A stretch of 7,975 nucleotides of DNA, taken from contig JAKAWN010000322.1 in NCBI GenBank assembly GCA_021827245.1, positions 1-7,975 of the forward strand, written 5' to 3'. The notes under the pieces are model-generated. The model saw only the letters and a program-made list of their open reading frames with translations. It did no database searches and was not told the origin of the DNA. This stretch comes from Acidobacteriota bacterium. Its GTDB lineage: Bacteria > Acidobacteriota > Terriglobia > UBA7540. The position numbers were made by a program, and so were the translations under genes. Position 1 is the stretch's first letter, and each line of letters starts with the position of its first letter. Of this stretch, positions 6,506 to 7,975 are shown piece by piece.

Positions 6506-7777
6506 TCAAGCCGGATACTTACCACATTCGCGGAGGGCCTCGTACATCGCCATGAGGTTCTCAAGGGGCACGCGCGCCTGCACGTTGTGCGTGGGGTTGA
6601 AAACGTAGCCGCCGGAGCGCCCGAAAATCTTCAGCCGCGCACAGACTTCCTGCCGGACTTCTTCTGGCGTACCAAAGGGAAGCGTGCGCTGCGTGTCGAC
6701 GCCGCCGCCCCAGAAGGCCACCCGGTTGCCAAATTCCTTTTTCAGCTCTTCGGGCGCCATGCCCGCCGCCGAACACTGCACGGGATTAACGATTTCAAAA
6801 CCCGCATCGATAAAGTCCGGCAGCAGCGCGCGCACCGAACCGCAGGAATGGATGAAGCATTTCCACTTCGTGTTCCTGTGGACCCAGCTATTAACTTCCC
6901 GGTGGAACGGCTTGAAGAGGTCGCGGTAAGATTTCACGGAAATGAAGGGACCGTTCTGCTGGCCAAAGTCGGTTCCGGTCAAATAGACGGCTGTCACGCG
7001 ATTCCCGACGGCAGCAAAGATCTTTTCGAGATTCCGGATGCCGATCTCGCACTGGCGCTCGAAGATTTTATAAACGTAATCGCGGCGCGTGACGGTGCTG
7101 ACGTACCACTCCTCAATGTCGCGAATGCCCTTCGGGTACTTGAGCCCCGGGGCCGGAACATTCGCAATATCGCCGAACCCGGTTCCCCCAAAGTTGGCCA
7201 AGATTGCCTTGTCAGTCCCCTTGTATAACCGGTCTGCTTCGCGGCCCAGGTAGTCAAGATCGGCATCGGAGATGGGACCGAATTCCTCCAGGTTGTCTTC
7301 CACGTTCAGATTGTCATCGTCAATGGGCGGCTGGCGCACAATGGAGTCAAAGTAAAATCCGCCTTTCGGCATGCGCCCGCTGGCGGGAACGGACTTGTCG
7401 CCCTCCGGGTACATCAGGATGTCCCCGTTCGCGTCGGGCTCGGTGTTGAAACCCTCAGGAACCAGCACTGGCGTGCCTCCAAAGGTGGTCCAGGGCTTCC
7501 AGTTATCCTTCTTAAAACCAAATTTCGTGGTTGGCTTCGCCAGCCCTGCAACGTCAACGCCGAGCGCTTCCATGAGGTCGGCCTTGATTTCCCCAAGCAT
7601 CTGGTAGGGCTCCGCGACTTTGACGGGGGTTCCCGGCTCATCGAGGTGGAGCGCCTGGCGAAGCTTGTAGACCGAATCGACATGCATCCCGGTCACCGTG
7701 CTTGCCCCCAGGTCCAGGGGAACGCGGTCCGGCTCTTTGTGTTCAAGCGCCATCTCTACTCGCTCGCGTGAGGTCAT
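6506..7777 (-). CDS. Uroporphyrinogen decarboxylase-like (MtaA/MtbA-type) corrinoid methyltransferase
   Basis: A complete 423-residue protein of the URO-D superfamily. Members linked to corrinoid proteins move methyl groups between a methylated corrinoid protein and an acceptor such as tetrahydrofolate or a thiol; true heme-pathway HemE is shorter (about 350) and different at the N-terminus. The start MTSRERVEMALEHKEPDRVP is typical of this branch and has a strong Shine-Dalgarno (AGAGGAGGA, 7794-7786) 8 nt upstream. Motifs: YLTGTDFGQQNGPFIS (265-280), zinc-type FIHSCGS (308-314, His310 and Cys312), EIVNPVQCSAAGM (328-340), RVAFWGGGVDTQ (352-363) and GGYVFNPTHNVQA (389-401). The third Cys ligand of classical MtaA/MtbA is not at the expected C-terminal site, where NPTHN stands instead; His397 or Cys335 could substitute. 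It lies 68 bp after the corrinoid protein gene and is very probably co-transcribed with it. The methyl donor and acceptor cannot be read from the sequence. Confidence 0.85.
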   Translation of the reverse strand: MTSRERVEMALEHKEPDRVPLDLGASTVTGMHVDSVYKLRQALHLDEPGTPVKVAEPYQMLGEIKADLMEALGVDVAGLAKPTTKFGFKKDNWKPWTTFGGTPVLVPEGFNTEPDANGDILMYPEGDKSVPASGRMPKGGFYFDSIVRQPPIDDDNLNVEDNLEEFGPISDADLDYLGREADRLYKGTDKAILANFGGTGFGDIANVPAPGLKYPKGIRDIEEWYVSTVTRRDYVYKIFERQCEIGIRNLEKIFAAVGNRVTAVYLTGTDFGQQNGPFISVKSYRDLFKPFHREVNSWVHRNTKWKCFIHSCGSVRALLPDFIDAGFEIVNPVQCSAAGMAPEELKKEFGNRVAFWGGGVDTQRTLPFGTPEEVRQEVCARLKIFGRSGGYVFNPTHNVQARVPLENLMAMYEALRECGKYPA

Positions 7778-7796
7778 TGATTATTTCCTCCTCTTA

Positions 7797-7820
7797 GCCT
7801 GCTGAGTGCATGGGGCAGGC
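7797..7820 (-). promoter_or_regulatory. Intercistronic hairpin before the UroD-like gene
   Basis: GCCTGC (7797-7802) and GCAGGC (7815-7820) make a perfect 6-bp inverted repeat with a 12-nt loop, directly upstream of the UroD-like Shine-Dalgarno in the 68-bp gap. In the minus-strand transcript it could stabilise mRNA ends or tune the ratio of corrinoid protein to methyltransferase. There is no T-run after it, so it is unlikely to be a terminator. Confidence 0.3.
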
Positions 7821-7845
7821 GTTTCTGAGCTTCCATACGCCGGCA

Positions 7846-7975
7846 TTATGCCGCGACCAGGCTTCGCGCCAGGTCCACGGCGGCAGGAGCGTCCTTGCCA
7901 TAGCCGTCCGCCCCGATCGACCGCGCCCAGCTTTCCGTCACCGGCGCGCCCCCCACCATCACCTTCACCTGCTCG
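7846..7975 (-). CDS. Corrinoid (B12-binding) methyltransferase protein, C-terminal 43 residues only
   Basis: The frame enters from the right edge and ends at TAA (7848-7846). The visible tail reads EQVKVMVGGAPVTESWA then RSIGADGYGKDAPAAVDLAR, ending in SLVAA. VKVMVGGAPVT and IGADGYGKDA are the last strand and loop of the cobalamin-binding Rossmann domain of MtaC/MtbC-type corrinoid proteins (also shared with MetH), which carry the methyl group between a substrate methyltransferase and a partner such as the UroD-like protein next door. The Asp-x-His-x-x-Gly cobalt-ligand motif would lie upstream, outside the window, so it cannot be checked. The adjacent UroD-like gene makes the corrinoid-protein reading much more likely than a MetH fragment. 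Confidence 0.85.
   Translation of the reverse strand, partial: EQVKVMVGGAPVTESWARSIGADGYGKDAPAAVDLARSLVAA

Noticed and set aside
6284..7228. 314-codon plus-strand open frame opposite the UroD-like gene
   Set aside because: It is antisense to a gene with clear family motifs, has no recognisable domain, and reflects GC-rich codon usage on the other strand.
1..7975. CRISPR array, tRNA, rRNA, insertion sequence or integration site
   Set aside because: No regularly spaced repeats, no tRNA-like fold, no transposase and no flanking duplications were seen in a by-eye reading.

Overview
The window is a bacterial chromosomal fragment, GC-rich by eye, with dense gene packing and no mobile element, RNA gene or CRISPR array that I could find. 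Two exported proteins carry twin-arginine leaders. Together with a sugar-porter MFS protein, a DUF4434-like hydrolase and a corrinoid/UroD-like methyltransferase pair, this resembles gene neighbourhoods of Acidobacteriota (Solibacter/Bryobacter-like). That placement is an impression from family and leader style, not a proof; Planctomycetota, Verrucomicrobiota or a related soil lineage are alternatives.

Layout, left to right. (1) 1-1252, minus strand: the first 417 residues of a large Tat-exported protein, possibly a six-hairpin-glycosidase-type enzyme, cut by the left edge. (2) 1253-1477: a divergent control region with a good sigma-70-like promoter for the rightward genes and three copies of GCAAGCG, two of them forming a perfect 8-bp inverted repeat over the -35 box. 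(3) 1478-3267, plus strand: nanE (N-acetylmannosamine-6-phosphate 2-epimerase) followed, with an ATGA overlap, by a BadF/BadG-type amino-sugar kinase. (4) 3327-4391, minus strand: a Tat-exported DUF4434-like TIM-barrel protein, convergent with the kinase. (5) 4392-4941: a 550-bp non-coding divergent region holding clustered palindromes. (6) 4942-6321, plus strand: an MFS sugar porter. (7) 6506-7777 and 7846-7975, minus strand: a UroD-like (MtaA/MtbA-type) methyltransferase and, upstream of it, the last 43 residues of a B12-binding corrinoid protein.

Proposed logic (inference): exported hydrolases release an amino sugar or an amino-sugar-containing glycan fragment, the MFS porter imports it, the kinase phosphorylates it (ManNAc or GlcNAc), and NanE converts ManNAc-6-P to GlcNAc-6-P for glycolysis through NagA/NagB, which are not in the window. 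The corrinoid/UroD pair is transcribed as a separate unit converging on the transporter. It would normally be a methyl-transfer system, and whether it is linked to the sugar locus (for example demethylation of O-methylated sugars) is open. The points most worth a second look are two acidic substitutions in the predicted sugar pocket of the transporter, the BadF-family kinase standing where a ROK-family NanK is usual, the repeat clusters in both divergent regions, and the poorly characterised exported enzymes.
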